A DNA stretch of 7,306 nucleotides from CBDUBH01 sp965365345 (GCA_965365345.1 CBDUBH010000125.1:1-7306), one strand, 5' to 3'; numbered from the stretch's first letter, positions 1 through 6,184 are shown. Notes: generated by a model not told the origin, from the sequence alone. Made by a program: numbers and translations.

Positions 1-585
1 TTTGTAAACCCGATGTGCGGAAGCGGAACAATTGCAATTGAAGCAGCTTTGATTGCCAAAAATATTGCGCCGGGATTGATGCGAGAAAATTTTGCTTTTA
101 TGCATTTAAAAAATTTTGATAAATCCGGATTTGAAAATTTGAAAAGGGAAGCGAAACAAAATATCTTACAAAATCAAGATTTCAAAATCATAGCATCTGA
201 TATTGATCCTGCAGCGATAAAAGCCGCTCGTGAAAATGCAAAACAGGCAGGCGTGGAAAAAAATATCAAATTTGAAATTTGTGATTTTGAAGAAACTGAA
301 ATTCCCGATGGCAGCGGTGCAATCATATTGAATCCGGAATACGGTTCAAGATTAGGCGAAGAAAAAAAATTAGAAAAAGTTTATGAAAGGATCGGCGATT
401 TTTTCAAAAATAAATGCAGCGGATACTGGGGCTATATTTTTACGGGAAATTTCAGTCTAGCAAAAAAAATCGGGCTCCGTTCAAAAAGAAGAATTCCCTT
501 TTACAACAGCACGATTGATTGCAGATTAATTGAATTTGAACTTTATGAAGGTTCAAGAAAACAGAAATCTCAAGAATTAGAATAA
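1..585 (+). CDS. RlmL-type 23S rRNA guanine-N2 methyltransferase, C-terminal part (5' truncated by window edge)
   Basis: The frame is open from base 1, so the gene enters from the left and only its C-terminal catalytic domain (194 codons) is visible. It begins FVNPMCGSGT, the SAM-binding motif I of the THUMP-associated class I methyltransferases (RlmL/YpsC type, usually DPMCGSGT), followed by IEAALIAKNIAPG. At nt 193-240 the segment ASDIDPAAIKAARENAKQAG is the acidic motif II region that contacts SAM ribose. At nt 331-357 NPEYGSRLG stands where the family usually has NPPYGERLG, the motif IV that positions the target amino group. The C-terminus (RRIPFYNSTIDCRLIEFELYEG) is the usual family end. 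By homology it would make m2G in 23S rRNA in the cytoplasm. The exact target cannot be set without the missing THUMP domain. The stop is TAA at 583-585. The family call is firm; the specific rRNA position is inference. Confidence 0.88.
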   Translation, partial: FVNPMCGSGTIAIEAALIAKNIAPGLMRENFAFMHLKNFDKSGFENLKREAKQNILQNQDFKIIASDIDPAAIKAARENAKQAGVEKNIKFEICDFEETEIPDGSGAIILNPEYGSRLGEEKKLEKVYERIGDFFKNKCSGYWGYIFTGNFSLAKKIGLRSKRRIPFYNSTIDCRLIEFELYEGSRKQKSQELE

Positions 586-601
586 AAATTTAGAAAATTC
601 T

Positions 602-621
602 TTAAATTCGCATTTAATTTT
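602..621 (+). terminator. weak AT-only hairpin after the methyltransferase gene
   Basis: TTAAAT (602-607), loop TCGC, ATTTAA (612-617), then TTTT. The stem is perfect but only 6 bp with no G-C pair, so termination would be inefficient. It overlaps the proposed -35 box of the ompA-like gene and may simply be AT-rich spacer. Confidence 0.25.
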
Positions 622-635
622 AACATATTTATATT
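607..635 (+). promoter_or_regulatory. candidate sigma-70-type promoter for the OmpA-like gene
   Basis: TTCGCA (607-612, four of six matches to TTGACA), a 17-nt spacer, then TATATT (630-635, five of six to TATAAT). Transcription would start near 642 and leave a leader of about 26 nt containing the CCGGAG ribosome-binding site at 657-662. The region is so AT-rich that chance matches are easy, hence moderate confidence. Confidence 0.4.
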
Positions 636-667
636 TAAAGCTTTTTAACGGAAATGCCGGAGAATAA

Positions 668-2227
668 ATGCGTGTATATCTTTTCGCTTTTGCGGCGCTT
701 TTCTTTTTACAATCAAACTTAAATGCTCAATCTATCGGTAATAATAATCCGCTGGATGGAAAAAAATTGTTATCCTTTGAAGCAATTTCTACCATGAGCC
801 ATACTGATTATCCTCAAAAATTTGGCGGCGGCGCAAGGTTTCTTTTCGAAAATTACTTTTATTCATCCGGATTGAGTGCAATCTCTTACAGACTAATAGC
901 TCAGGGAAACAATCTTTTTGGCGAAGATAAAAATATAAAACTCTCAAAAACATTTCAGGCAGATGGTTATAAGACCGATATGATAAATTTGGGCGGAGGA
1001 TTTTCATATTCCTATGCGGTATCACAAAAAATTATTCCATACACAGCTGCGGGAATTTCACTTATTTGGTTTAACCCGATGATGAAAAATTCAATTCAAT
1101 CTCCAAACAACGCTAAAGATGTTTATTGGAATTATACAATGAGCTATGAAATTGAACTCGGCGCAAAAATTCCATTAAGTGAAAAAATTATTTTGGGAAT
1201 CAATTTCGCAAATCATTGGATTACTCTTGATTATATTGATGATGTTCTTTACGGTGAAAATAATGACGCATATTCCGCTTTTGGCGTAGGCATTTCATAT
1301 GCTTTCAAATCAAATAGAGATAGTGATAATGATGGAATTTTAGATAAATATGATGCCTGCCCAAATGAACCGGAAGATTTTGATGGTTACGAAGATGAAG
1401 ATGGCTGTCCTGATTTGGATAATGACGGCGATGGAATTATGGATAGAGATGATAAATGCCCTTATGATGCCGAAGATGTTGATGGCTTTGAAGATATAGA
1501 CGGCTGTCCGGATTTAGATAATGATAATGACGGAATTCCGGATGCAAAAGATGAATGCCCGAATCAAGCAGAGGATTTTGACGACTTTGAAGATAATGAT
1601 GGTTGTCCCGATTTAGACAATGATAATGATGGAATTTTAGATTTAAATGATAAATGTCCTACTGATCCTGAAGATTCTGATGGATTTGAAGATGAAGATG
1701 GCTGTCCGGATTTAGATAACGACGGTGACGGAATTTTAGATAAAGATGATAAATGTCCGAACGCACCTGAAACTTTTAACGGATTTGAAGATGAAGATGG
1801 TTGTCCTGATTCAGGTGGAAAACAAAATAATGTTCAGCAAAATTCTGAACAAAATCAACAGCAGCCTCAGGAAACTCAGCAAAAACCTATGAGAGTAATT
1901 GAGATTCAATCAGATATTACTTTCAAACAGGATGCTACTGATTTCCGTCCTGAAGCAAAAAATATTCTTCAAAGAATAGCGGATTATGTAAAAAAATACC
2001 CAAATCAAAAATGGCTGATTGAAGGTCATACTGATAATGTTAGCAATGAACCTGCCGGACTTACTTTAAGACGTGCGCAGGCAATTAAAAATTATTTGGT
2101 TCAAAATGGAATTTCTGCAGCAAATATTTCAGTTGTAGATAGAGGAGATAAATTTCCGATTGAAAGAAATAATCGCGCTTACGGCAGAATGAAAAACAGA
2201 CGTATAGTGTTAAAAAGAGTTGATTAA
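668..2227 (+). CDS. OmpA-family outer-membrane protein with five TSP type 3 calcium-binding repeats
   Basis: A 519-residue protein expected in the outer membrane, anchored to peptidoglycan. Residues 1-20 are a Sec signal peptide (hydrophobic core, cleavage likely after NLNA). Residues about 22-215 have alternating aromatic and hydrophobic strands (GGGFSYSYAV, YTMSYEIELGAKIPL, FGVGISYAF) like an OmpA-type beta-barrel. Residues 218-380 are five thrombospondin type 3 repeats rich in DxDxDG calcium-binding motifs, each with two cysteines in CP pairs 16 residues apart. Residues 383-407 are a Q/N-rich linker. Residues about 408-519 are the OmpA C-terminal peptidoglycan-binding domain, with EGHTDN (D456), LTLRRAQAIKNYL (R469) and GRMKNRR. 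D456 and R469 are the likely diaminopimelate-contacting pair by family analogy. CCGGAG at 657-662, 5 nt before the ATG, supports the start. The rhomboid gene follows 3 nt after the stop. Its role is probably envelope integrity or adhesion; transport is unproven. Confidence 0.93.
   Translation: MRVYLFAFAALFFLQSNLNAQSIGNNNPLDGKKLLSFEAISTMSHTDYPQKFGGGARFLFENYFYSSGLSAISYRLIAQGNNLFGEDKNIKLSKTFQADGYKTDMINLGGGFSYSYAVSQKIIPYTAAGISLIWFNPMMKNSIQSPNNAKDVYWNYTMSYEIELGAKIPLSEKIILGINFANHWITLDYIDDVLYGENNDAYSAFGVGISYAFKSNRDSDNDGILDKYDACPNEPEDFDGYEDEDGCPDLDNDGDGIMDRDDKCPYDAEDVDGFEDIDGCPDLDNDNDGIPDAKDECPNQAEDFDDFEDNDGCPDLDNDNDGILDLNDKCPTDPEDSDGFEDEDGCPDLDNDGDGILDKDDKCPNAPETFNGFEDEDGCPDSGGKQNNVQQNSEQNQQQPQETQQKPMRVIEIQSDITFKQDATDFRPEAKNILQRIADYVKKYPNQKWLIEGHTDNVSNEPAGLTLRRAQAIKNYLVQNGISAANISVVDRGDKFPIERNNRAYGRMKNRRIVLKRVD
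1319..1807 (+). repeat. five in-frame tandem TSP3 repeats, 99-bp period
   Basis: Units lie at 1319-1411 (31 residues, first unit slightly short), 1412-1510, 1511-1609, 1610-1708 and 1709-1807 (33 residues each). Each full unit reads DLDNDxDGIxD, xxDxCP, xx(A/P)E, then (D/N)(G/D)FEDxDGCP. All ten cysteines of the mature protein fall here, two per unit (residues 231/247, 264/280, 297/313, 330/346, 363/379). Codons differ between units (for example GATTTGGAT, GATTTAGAT, GATTTAGAC), so the copies are old or selected at protein level and not a recent slippage product. Confidence 0.93.
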
Positions 2228-2230
2228 AAA

Positions 2231-2851
2231 ATGATCGATGTAAAAAAATACTATTATTTTTTTATAAGTTTATCATTTTTGATTGCAATCTGGTTAGTAA
2301 AATTTATTGAAATAATTTCCGGAGCCGGATTTGTAAAATTCGGAGTTTATCCAAGAAAATTTGAAGGAGCAGCAGGAATTCTGTTTGCTCCTTTTATTCA
2401 TTCGGGATTTGATCATTTGCTCTCAAATTCATTTCCGCTTTTCATTTTTATGCTTTCGCTTTTTTATTTTTATAAAACCTCAGCTAAAAATATTTTTCTG
2501 CTGATCTTTTTCGCTTCAAATATTTTGCTTTGGATATTTGGCAGAAGTTCATATCACATAGGAGCAAGCGGAATTATTTACGGTTTGGCTGCATTCTTTT
2601 TTTTCAGCGGAGTGATCAGAAAAAATAAACGTGATATTACAATTTCACTTTTGGTTACATTTTTATACGGAAGTTTGGTTTGGGGAGTTTTGCCAATTAA
2701 AGAAGGTGTTTCCTGGGAAGGGCATTTACTTGGCGCGTTTTCCGGAATTGCCGCTGCATTTTTATTTAAAAATAAAGATCTGCCGCCAAAATATGATTGG
2801 GAAGATGAAGAAACCGACGGCAGAAATCTTGAAATTAAATATGATGATTGA
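2231..2851 (+). CDS. rhomboid-family intramembrane serine protease
   Basis: A 206-residue polytopic inner-membrane protein with about six hydrophobic segments (roughly residues 8-26, 66-81, 87-104, 111-128, 135-152 and 164-179). The rhomboid signature is complete: H62-x3-N66 (HLLSN, oxyanion region), the nucleophile S113 in GASG, and the partner histidine H165 in the last membrane segment (WEGHLLGAF). Active cleavage of transmembrane substrates is therefore expected. The C-terminal tail is soluble and acidic (PPKYDWEDEE), a feature I associate with rhomboids of the Bacteroidota group. It starts 3 nt after the stop of the OmpA-like gene and no good Shine-Dalgarno is visible, so translation is probably coupled. 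Substrates cannot be read from the sequence. Its cognate could be in the same operon, but the neighbour is an outer-membrane barrel, an unlikely rhomboid substrate. Confidence 0.93.
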   Translation: MIDVKKYYYFFISLSFLIAIWLVKFIEIISGAGFVKFGVYPRKFEGAAGILFAPFIHSGFDHLLSNSFPLFIFMLSLFYFYKTSAKNIFLLIFFASNILLWIFGRSSYHIGASGIIYGLAAFFFFSGVIRKNKRDITISLLVTFLYGSLVWGVLPIKEGVSWEGHLLGAFSGIAAAFLFKNKDLPPKYDWEDEETDGRNLEIKYDD

Positions 2852-2905
2852 AAAATCTTTAATTCGTATTAATTTCTTTTTAACTGCAATTTTTTGAATT
2901 AAATT

Positions 2906-3511
2906 TTATGATTTTACCTGATATTTTAAAATTTCAATGAATTCTTTTTCCAGTTCTTTACCGAAATTTAAAGAATACCATTTATGTAACTCACGAATAA
3001 ATTCTTCTTTTGAAGCACCTTCACTTTTTCTTTTTGAAACAAGATCCTGCGCAGCTTTGGGACGAGGACCCCAAGTAAAAATTTCGTTTCCATCTTCATC
3101 AAAAGCAATAAGTTTTGGAATGCTGCGTGTTCCGTTTGTTAAATACAGATCCATAATATCCAAATTTGAATCACGTTCCAAAATCCGGAATTCAATTTTG
3201 TCATTAAGCGCAGCAATTTTTGCAATGTAAGGAAGATTTTGTGCCGAATCTCCGCACCAATCTTCAGTTAAAACAAGCCAGATCTGTCGTTTTGAAATAT
3301 TTTCAACATAATTTTTAAGATCATTTGAAACATTGTACATTTTTTCGATTCTTAAACTTCTTTGAAGATTTAATTTTGAATATTCTAGCATTGCCGATTG
3401 TTCTTCGGTTAAATTTTCAGTACCGGAACTCAGCATTTTAATTTTAAAGTTATCCATAAACTCTTTGTAAGATTTTCCTTTTTTTAATCTTTCGATAAAA
3501 CCTGTTTTCAT
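2906..3511 (-). CDS. thioredoxin-fold protein with a single active-site cysteine (Thioredoxin_9-like)
   Basis: A 201-residue cytoplasmic protein without signal peptide. Residues about 76-155 form the thioredoxin core: strand IWLVL, then TEDWCGDSAQNLP with C86 and S89 in place of the second cysteine, and the TRSIPKLIAFD segment with cis-proline P132. A helical N-terminal extension (residues 1-70) and a charged C-terminal helix flank the core, as in the Thioredoxin_9 family of unknown function. C86 is the only cysteine in the protein, so it cannot form the usual internal disulfide and would act as a monothiol, for example by mixed disulfide with a small thiol or partner. The frame is open up to an ATG at 3565, but AAGGTG at 3521-3516 lies 4 nt before the ATG at 3511 and the upper ATG has none, so 3511 was chosen. 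It is convergent with the rhomboid gene and divergent from the YjbR gene. Confidence 0.85.
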   Translation of the reverse strand: MKTGFIERLKKGKSYKEFMDNFKIKMLSSGTENLTEEQSAMLEYSKLNLQRSLRIEKMYNVSNDLKNYVENISKRQIWLVLTEDWCGDSAQNLPYIAKIAALNDKIEFRILERDSNLDIMDLYLTNGTRSIPKLIAFDEDGNEIFTWGPRPKAAQDLVSKRKSEGASKEEFIRELHKWYSLNFGKELEKEFIEILKYQVKS

Positions 3512-3515
3512 TTTA

Positions 3516-3521
3516 CACCTT
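3516..3521 (-). promoter_or_regulatory. ribosome-binding site deciding the thioredoxin start
   Basis: Read on the minus strand this is AAGGTG, 4 nt from the ATG at 3511. Use of the alternative ATG at 3565 would add 18 residues (including CKNLIDLKRC) that do not resemble the family and have no Shine-Dalgarno upstream. Confidence 0.6.
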
Positions 3522-3611
3522 TTTAAGTCAATCAAATTTTTACAAAATATTACATCATTTTTCATAAAATGGATTTATATTTAATATTAAAAATATGTAT
3601 GAGAATTAAAA

Positions 3612-3971
3612 ATGGATCTGGAAACTGTAAGGAAATATTGTTTAAATAAAAAAGGCGCAACAGAATCTTTTCCTTTTGATGAAGATACTCTTGTTTTTAA
3701 AGTTGGAAAAATGTTTTTACTGGCAGATCTAGTTTCAATTCCCGCAAGAATTAATTTGAAATGTGATCCTGAAATTGCCGTTGAGCTTCGCGAAAAATTT
3801 GATTCTGTTATTCCAGGTTATCACATGAGCAAAAAACATTGGAATACTGTAATCCTGGATAATTCTATTCCCGATGAATTGATTTTAAAATGGATTGATG
3901 ATTCTTATGATTTGATTTTTGCAAGTCTCAGTAAAAAGGAAAAGGAAAGAATAAATAATTTAAATGAATGA
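3612..3971 (+). CDS. MmcQ/YjbR family protein
   Basis: A 119-residue protein of the full usual length for the MmcQ/YjbR (CyaY-like fold) family. Characteristic pieces are visible in order: start DLETVRKYCLNKKGATESFPF, FKVGKMFLL (residues 29-37), ARINLKCDP (45-53), IPGYHMSKKHWNTVIL (67-82) and the C-terminal helix SYDLIFASLSKKE (98-110). Family members are often annotated as DNA-binding by fold resemblance, but no biochemical role is established that I know of. Only a weak GAG element precedes the ATG; the start is supported by family alignment at the N-terminus. The stop TGA is 13 nt before the redoxin ATG, so the two are probably co-transcribed. The 100-bp divergent spacer on its left (3512-3611) should hold promoters for both directions, but I could not pick a convincing -35/-10 pair in it. 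Confidence 0.88.
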   Translation: MDLETVRKYCLNKKGATESFPFDEDTLVFKVGKMFLLADLVSIPARINLKCDPEIAVELREKFDSVIPGYHMSKKHWNTVILDNSIPDELILKWIDDSYDLIFASLSKKEKERINNLNE

Positions 3972-3976
3972 AAGGA
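3971..3976 (+). promoter_or_regulatory. ribosome-binding site deciding the redoxin start
   Basis: AAAGGA with 8 nt to the ATG at 3985. The frame also has an upstream ATG at 3964 overlapping the end of the YjbR gene, but that would place this Shine-Dalgarno inside the gene and add MNERKII, which is not family-like. Confidence 0.6.
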
Positions 3977-3984
3977 AAATTATT

Positions 3985-4542
3985 ATGTCTGCAACTCCCT
4001 CAACAATGCTTGATCTGGGAACGAAAGCCCCCGGTTTTAATTTAGTTGATACAATTTCGGGAAGAACGGTAAATTTAAACGAAATAAAATCTTCTAAAGC
4101 AACCGTAATAATGTTTATTTGCAATCACTGTCCTTACGTAAAACATGTAAATCCGGAATTGGTAAATTTGGCTTTGGATTATATTCCAGAAGGAATTACT
4201 TTTGTTGCGATAAGTTCAAACGATATAGTAAATTATCCTGAAGATTCTCCAGAAAGAATGAAAGAATTTGCAAAAGAATCCGGCTATCCTTTTCCGTATC
4301 TTTTCGATGAAACCCAGGAAGTTGCAAAATCTTACAAAGCAGCTTGTACTCCCGATTTTTACATATTCGATAAAAATATGGAACTTGTATATCGCGGGCA
4401 GCTTGATGATTCCCGTCCGGGAAATTCAATTCCCGTTACAGGAAAAGATATTAGAAACGCACTTAAAAATATTTTAGAAAATAAACCCGTGGATAAAAAT
4501 CAAAAGCCGAGCATCGGGTGTAATATAAAATGGAAAAAATAA
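3985..4542 (+). CDS. thioredoxin/peroxiredoxin-like redoxin (PRX_like1 type, CNHC active site)
   Basis: A 185-residue AhpC/TSA-type thioredoxin-fold protein without signal peptide, hence likely cytoplasmic. Family markers are LGTKAPGFNL (residues 11-20), strand TVIMFI followed by the redox motif C46-N-H-C49-PYVKH, then AISSND, a variable helical insert, and AACTPDFYIFD (119-129) with cis-Pro P123 preceded by C121. The C-terminal QKPSIGCNIKWK carries a further cysteine C179, also typical of this subgroup. Unlike true AhpC the motif is CxxC, so a thiol-disulfide exchange role fits better than peroxide reduction, though the family is biochemically poorly characterised. It sits between the YjbR and esterase genes with 13-nt and 4-nt gaps. 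The open frame can be extended 7 codons to 3964; the ribosome-binding site favours 3985. Confidence 0.9.
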   Translation: MSATPSTMLDLGTKAPGFNLVDTISGRTVNLNEIKSSKATVIMFICNHCPYVKHVNPELVNLALDYIPEGITFVAISSNDIVNYPEDSPERMKEFAKESGYPFPYLFDETQEVAKSYKAACTPDFYIFDKNMELVYRGQLDDSRPGNSIPVTGKDIRNALKNILENKPVDKNQKPSIGCNIKWKK

Positions 4543-4546
4543 ACTC

Positions 4547-5680
4547 ATGAAAAAATTTCTTGTAATTTTATTTATGCTTATTTCCTGCGTTCAGAATTTT
4601 TCGCAGGAAAAAATTTCAGTTAAGATTGAAGTTCAAACTAAAAATTTATCAGATACTGATAATGTTTTCATTTCCGGAAATCATAGTTTACTGGGATATT
4701 GGCATTCCTCAAAAATCAAACTCGATAAAATAAATGATTCAATTTTTGCAAAGATATTTCAATTCGAAAAAGGCGATGAGATTTCTTTTAAATTTACTTT
4801 AGGAAACTGGGCTGAAGAAGCTTTAAAAGATGACGGAACAGTTCCGGGTAATATCAACCTTAAAATCGAAAAAGATACTGTAATTTCAGTCAAAATTAAT
4901 AAATGGAAAAACGAAAATTTTGTACCGAAAGGAAAAATTACAGGCGAAGTTAAATATCATAAAAATGTCAGCGGCAAGGGAATTAAAGATCGGAATATAA
5001 TCGTCTGGCTTCCGCCAAGTTATAGTAGGGAAAATTCAAAAAAATATCCCGTGCTTTACATGCATGACGGGCAAAATATTGTTGATCCGGAAACTTCATC
5101 TATGGGAATTGACTGGGGAATTGATGAAGCTGCCGATAGTTTGATCAGGCAAAATAAAATCCGGGAAATTATAATTGTCGGAATTTATAATTCATCCGAC
5201 AGATCCGCAGAATATTCTCATTCGGATCTAGGTGAAAAATATATGAATTTTATTGTGAATGAATTAAAACCCTTCATTGATAAAAATTACAGAACAAAAA
5301 GCGACAGGGAAAATACCGCAACGATGGGTTCCTCAATGGGCGGATTGATTTCTTTAATGCTTGTTTGGGAACATTCTGAAACTTTTTCACAAGCGGGATG
5401 TCTTTCACCGGCTTTTAAGGTTGCAGAATTTGATTATATCCCATGGATACAAAAATATACCGGCAAAAAGAAGGACATAAAAATTTATGTAGATAATGGC
5501 GGCGTTGGAGTTGAAGAAAGATTACAACCGGGAATTGAAGAAACTTTAGCTGAACTAGAAAAAAGAGGATATAAAGAAGGAAAGGAATTATCTGTTTACT
5601 TTGACAAAGATGCCGAACATAATGAAGCGGCATGGTCAAATAGAATTTGGAGACCTTTGATTTTTATGTTCGGAAAATAA
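4547..5680 (+). CDS. exported esterase, CBM20-like N-terminal domain plus alpha/beta-hydrolase (esterase D/Fes-like)
   Basis: A 377-residue exported protein. The N-terminus is a short hydrophobic signal, and LISC ending at C14 fits a lipobox, so a lipoprotein is possible; cleavage after NFSQ by ordinary signal peptidase is the alternative. Residues about 22-120 resemble a CBM20 starch-binding fold (VFISGNHSLLGYW, FKFTLGNWAEEALKDDG, ending near INKW). Residues about 130-377 are an esterase-D-like alpha/beta-hydrolase: IIVWLPPSY, YPVLYMHDGQN, nucleophile elbow G261-S-S263-M-G265-G with S263, an acidic residue probably in IYVDNGG (D316), and catalytic H358 in EHNEAAW. Family members hydrolyse diverse esters (acetyl, feruloyl or siderophore); the substrate cannot be set here. 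If the N-terminal domain binds glucan, a carbohydrate ester is the first guess. It is the last gene of its operon, 4 nt after the redoxin gene, and is followed by a hairpin terminator. Confidence 0.88.
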   Translation: MKKFLVILFMLISCVQNFSQEKISVKIEVQTKNLSDTDNVFISGNHSLLGYWHSSKIKLDKINDSIFAKIFQFEKGDEISFKFTLGNWAEEALKDDGTVPGNINLKIEKDTVISVKINKWKNENFVPKGKITGEVKYHKNVSGKGIKDRNIIVWLPPSYSRENSKKYPVLYMHDGQNIVDPETSSMGIDWGIDEAADSLIRQNKIREIIIVGIYNSSDRSAEYSHSDLGEKYMNFIVNELKPFIDKNYRTKSDRENTATMGSSMGGLISLMLVWEHSETFSQAGCLSPAFKVAEFDYIPWIQKYTGKKKDIKIYVDNGGVGVEERLQPGIEETLAELEKRGYKEGKELSVYFDKDAEHNEAAWSNRIWRPLIFMFGK

Positions 5681-5689
5681 CAATTTAAC

Positions 5690-5716
5690 TTGTAAGATTT
5701 TATCTTACAATTATTT
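5690..5716 (+). terminator. intrinsic terminator of the YjbR-redoxin-esterase operon
   Basis: Perfect 9-bp inverted repeat TTGTAAGAT (5690-5698), loop TTT, ATCTTACAA (5702-5710), then TTATTT. It starts 10 nt after the esterase stop. The stem has only two G-C pairs and the T-tract is interrupted, so strength is moderate. Confidence 0.6.
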
Positions 5717-5824
5717 CAGATTTCATCCTATTTTTTATGCACTATTCTGTAGGTAAAATTAAGTAAAGAAGCAACTTGCAGGGCGCAGCAGTTTAACTTC
5801 TTTCATATCGCATGATAATAAAAG

Positions 5825-5830
5825 AGGAGG
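5825..5830 (+). promoter_or_regulatory. consensus Shine-Dalgarno for the orphan membrane protein
   Basis: AGGAGG, 6 nt before GTG at 5837, the best match to the anti-Shine-Dalgarno in the window apart from the ribosomal protein genes. It decides the GTG start; the next in-frame ATG lies beyond the membrane segment. Confidence 0.85.
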
Positions 5831-5836
5831 GAGATC

Positions 5837-6184
5837 GTGGAAGCCGCAATTTTTATTTTAGCCTGGATCATCGGTGTATATTTCATAAAGATCAAAATGG
5901 AACTTAACGCATTTCGTAAAAAGGCAGTTGAACATAAAGATATTTATGTACCTTCCTATAATGAAATGATGAGGTTCAATCACTGGAGTTTAAATTTACT
6001 TAAATACGTTCTCAATCAAATAGCTGAGTACAAAACTGAAATTAATTACAAGAAATTGTACGTAGCAAATAAAAAAGAGTCAGAAGCTGTTCCGGCATTT
6101 GCCTGGAGCAATTCCGGTAAACAAAATAAAACCGCAATCAATTTTGAAAGTGAAAATGAACCGGAATTTCGTTCTGCTGCTTAA
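5837..6184 (+). CDS. unrecognised small protein with one N-terminal membrane segment
   Basis: I do not recognise this 115-residue protein. Residues 2-18 (EAAIFILAWIIGVYFIK) form a single hydrophobic segment at the extreme N-terminus, directly followed by a basic stretch (KIKMELNAFRKKAVEHK); by the positive-inside rule the bulk should face the cytoplasm. Residues about 40-75 are rich in aromatic and helix-forming residues (YNEMMRFNHWSLNLLKYVLNQ), and residues 80-115 are polar and low in hydrophobics, probably disordered. There is no cysteine. The start is GTG with AGGAGG at 5825-5830, predicting efficient translation. The gene stands alone, with a terminator upstream (5690-5716) and a strong one downstream (6223-6277), and ends in a double stop TAATAA. 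A promoter could lie at TTTTTT (5731-5736) with TAAAAT (5754-5759), but the -35 is poor. The strong initiation signal and sensible membrane topology argue for a real gene. Confidence 0.8.
   Translation: MEAAIFILAWIIGVYFIKIKMELNAFRKKAVEHKDIYVPSYNEMMRFNHWSLNLLKYVLNQIAEYKTEINYKKLYVANKKESEAVPAFAWSNSGKQNKTAINFESENEPEFRSAA

Noticed and set aside
1319..1807. Recent DNA-level tandem duplication or CRISPR-like array
   Set aside because: The units are directly adjacent without spacers, in frame, and have diverged at synonymous positions. They encode known TSP3 repeats.
2859..2880. Possible terminator between the convergent rhomboid and thioredoxin genes (TTAAT, TCGT, ATTAA, then TTTCTTTT)
   Set aside because: The stem has only 5 bp and no G-C pair. 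Such pairs are frequent in this AT-rich DNA, so it was not listed as a feature.
2631..2897. 88-codon plus-strand frame overlapping the rhomboid gene
   Set aside because: It is a shifted frame inside a gene with intact catalytic motifs, and has no ribosome-binding site or recognisable domain.
2937..3230. 97-codon plus-strand frame opposite the minus-strand thioredoxin
   Set aside because: It is the antisense of a clear thioredoxin fold; serine- and phenylalanine-rich composition is typical of antisense frames here.
5415..5639. 74-codon minus-strand frame opposite the esterase
   Set aside because: It is antisense to the conserved catalytic part of the esterase, with no ribosome-binding site or family resemblance.
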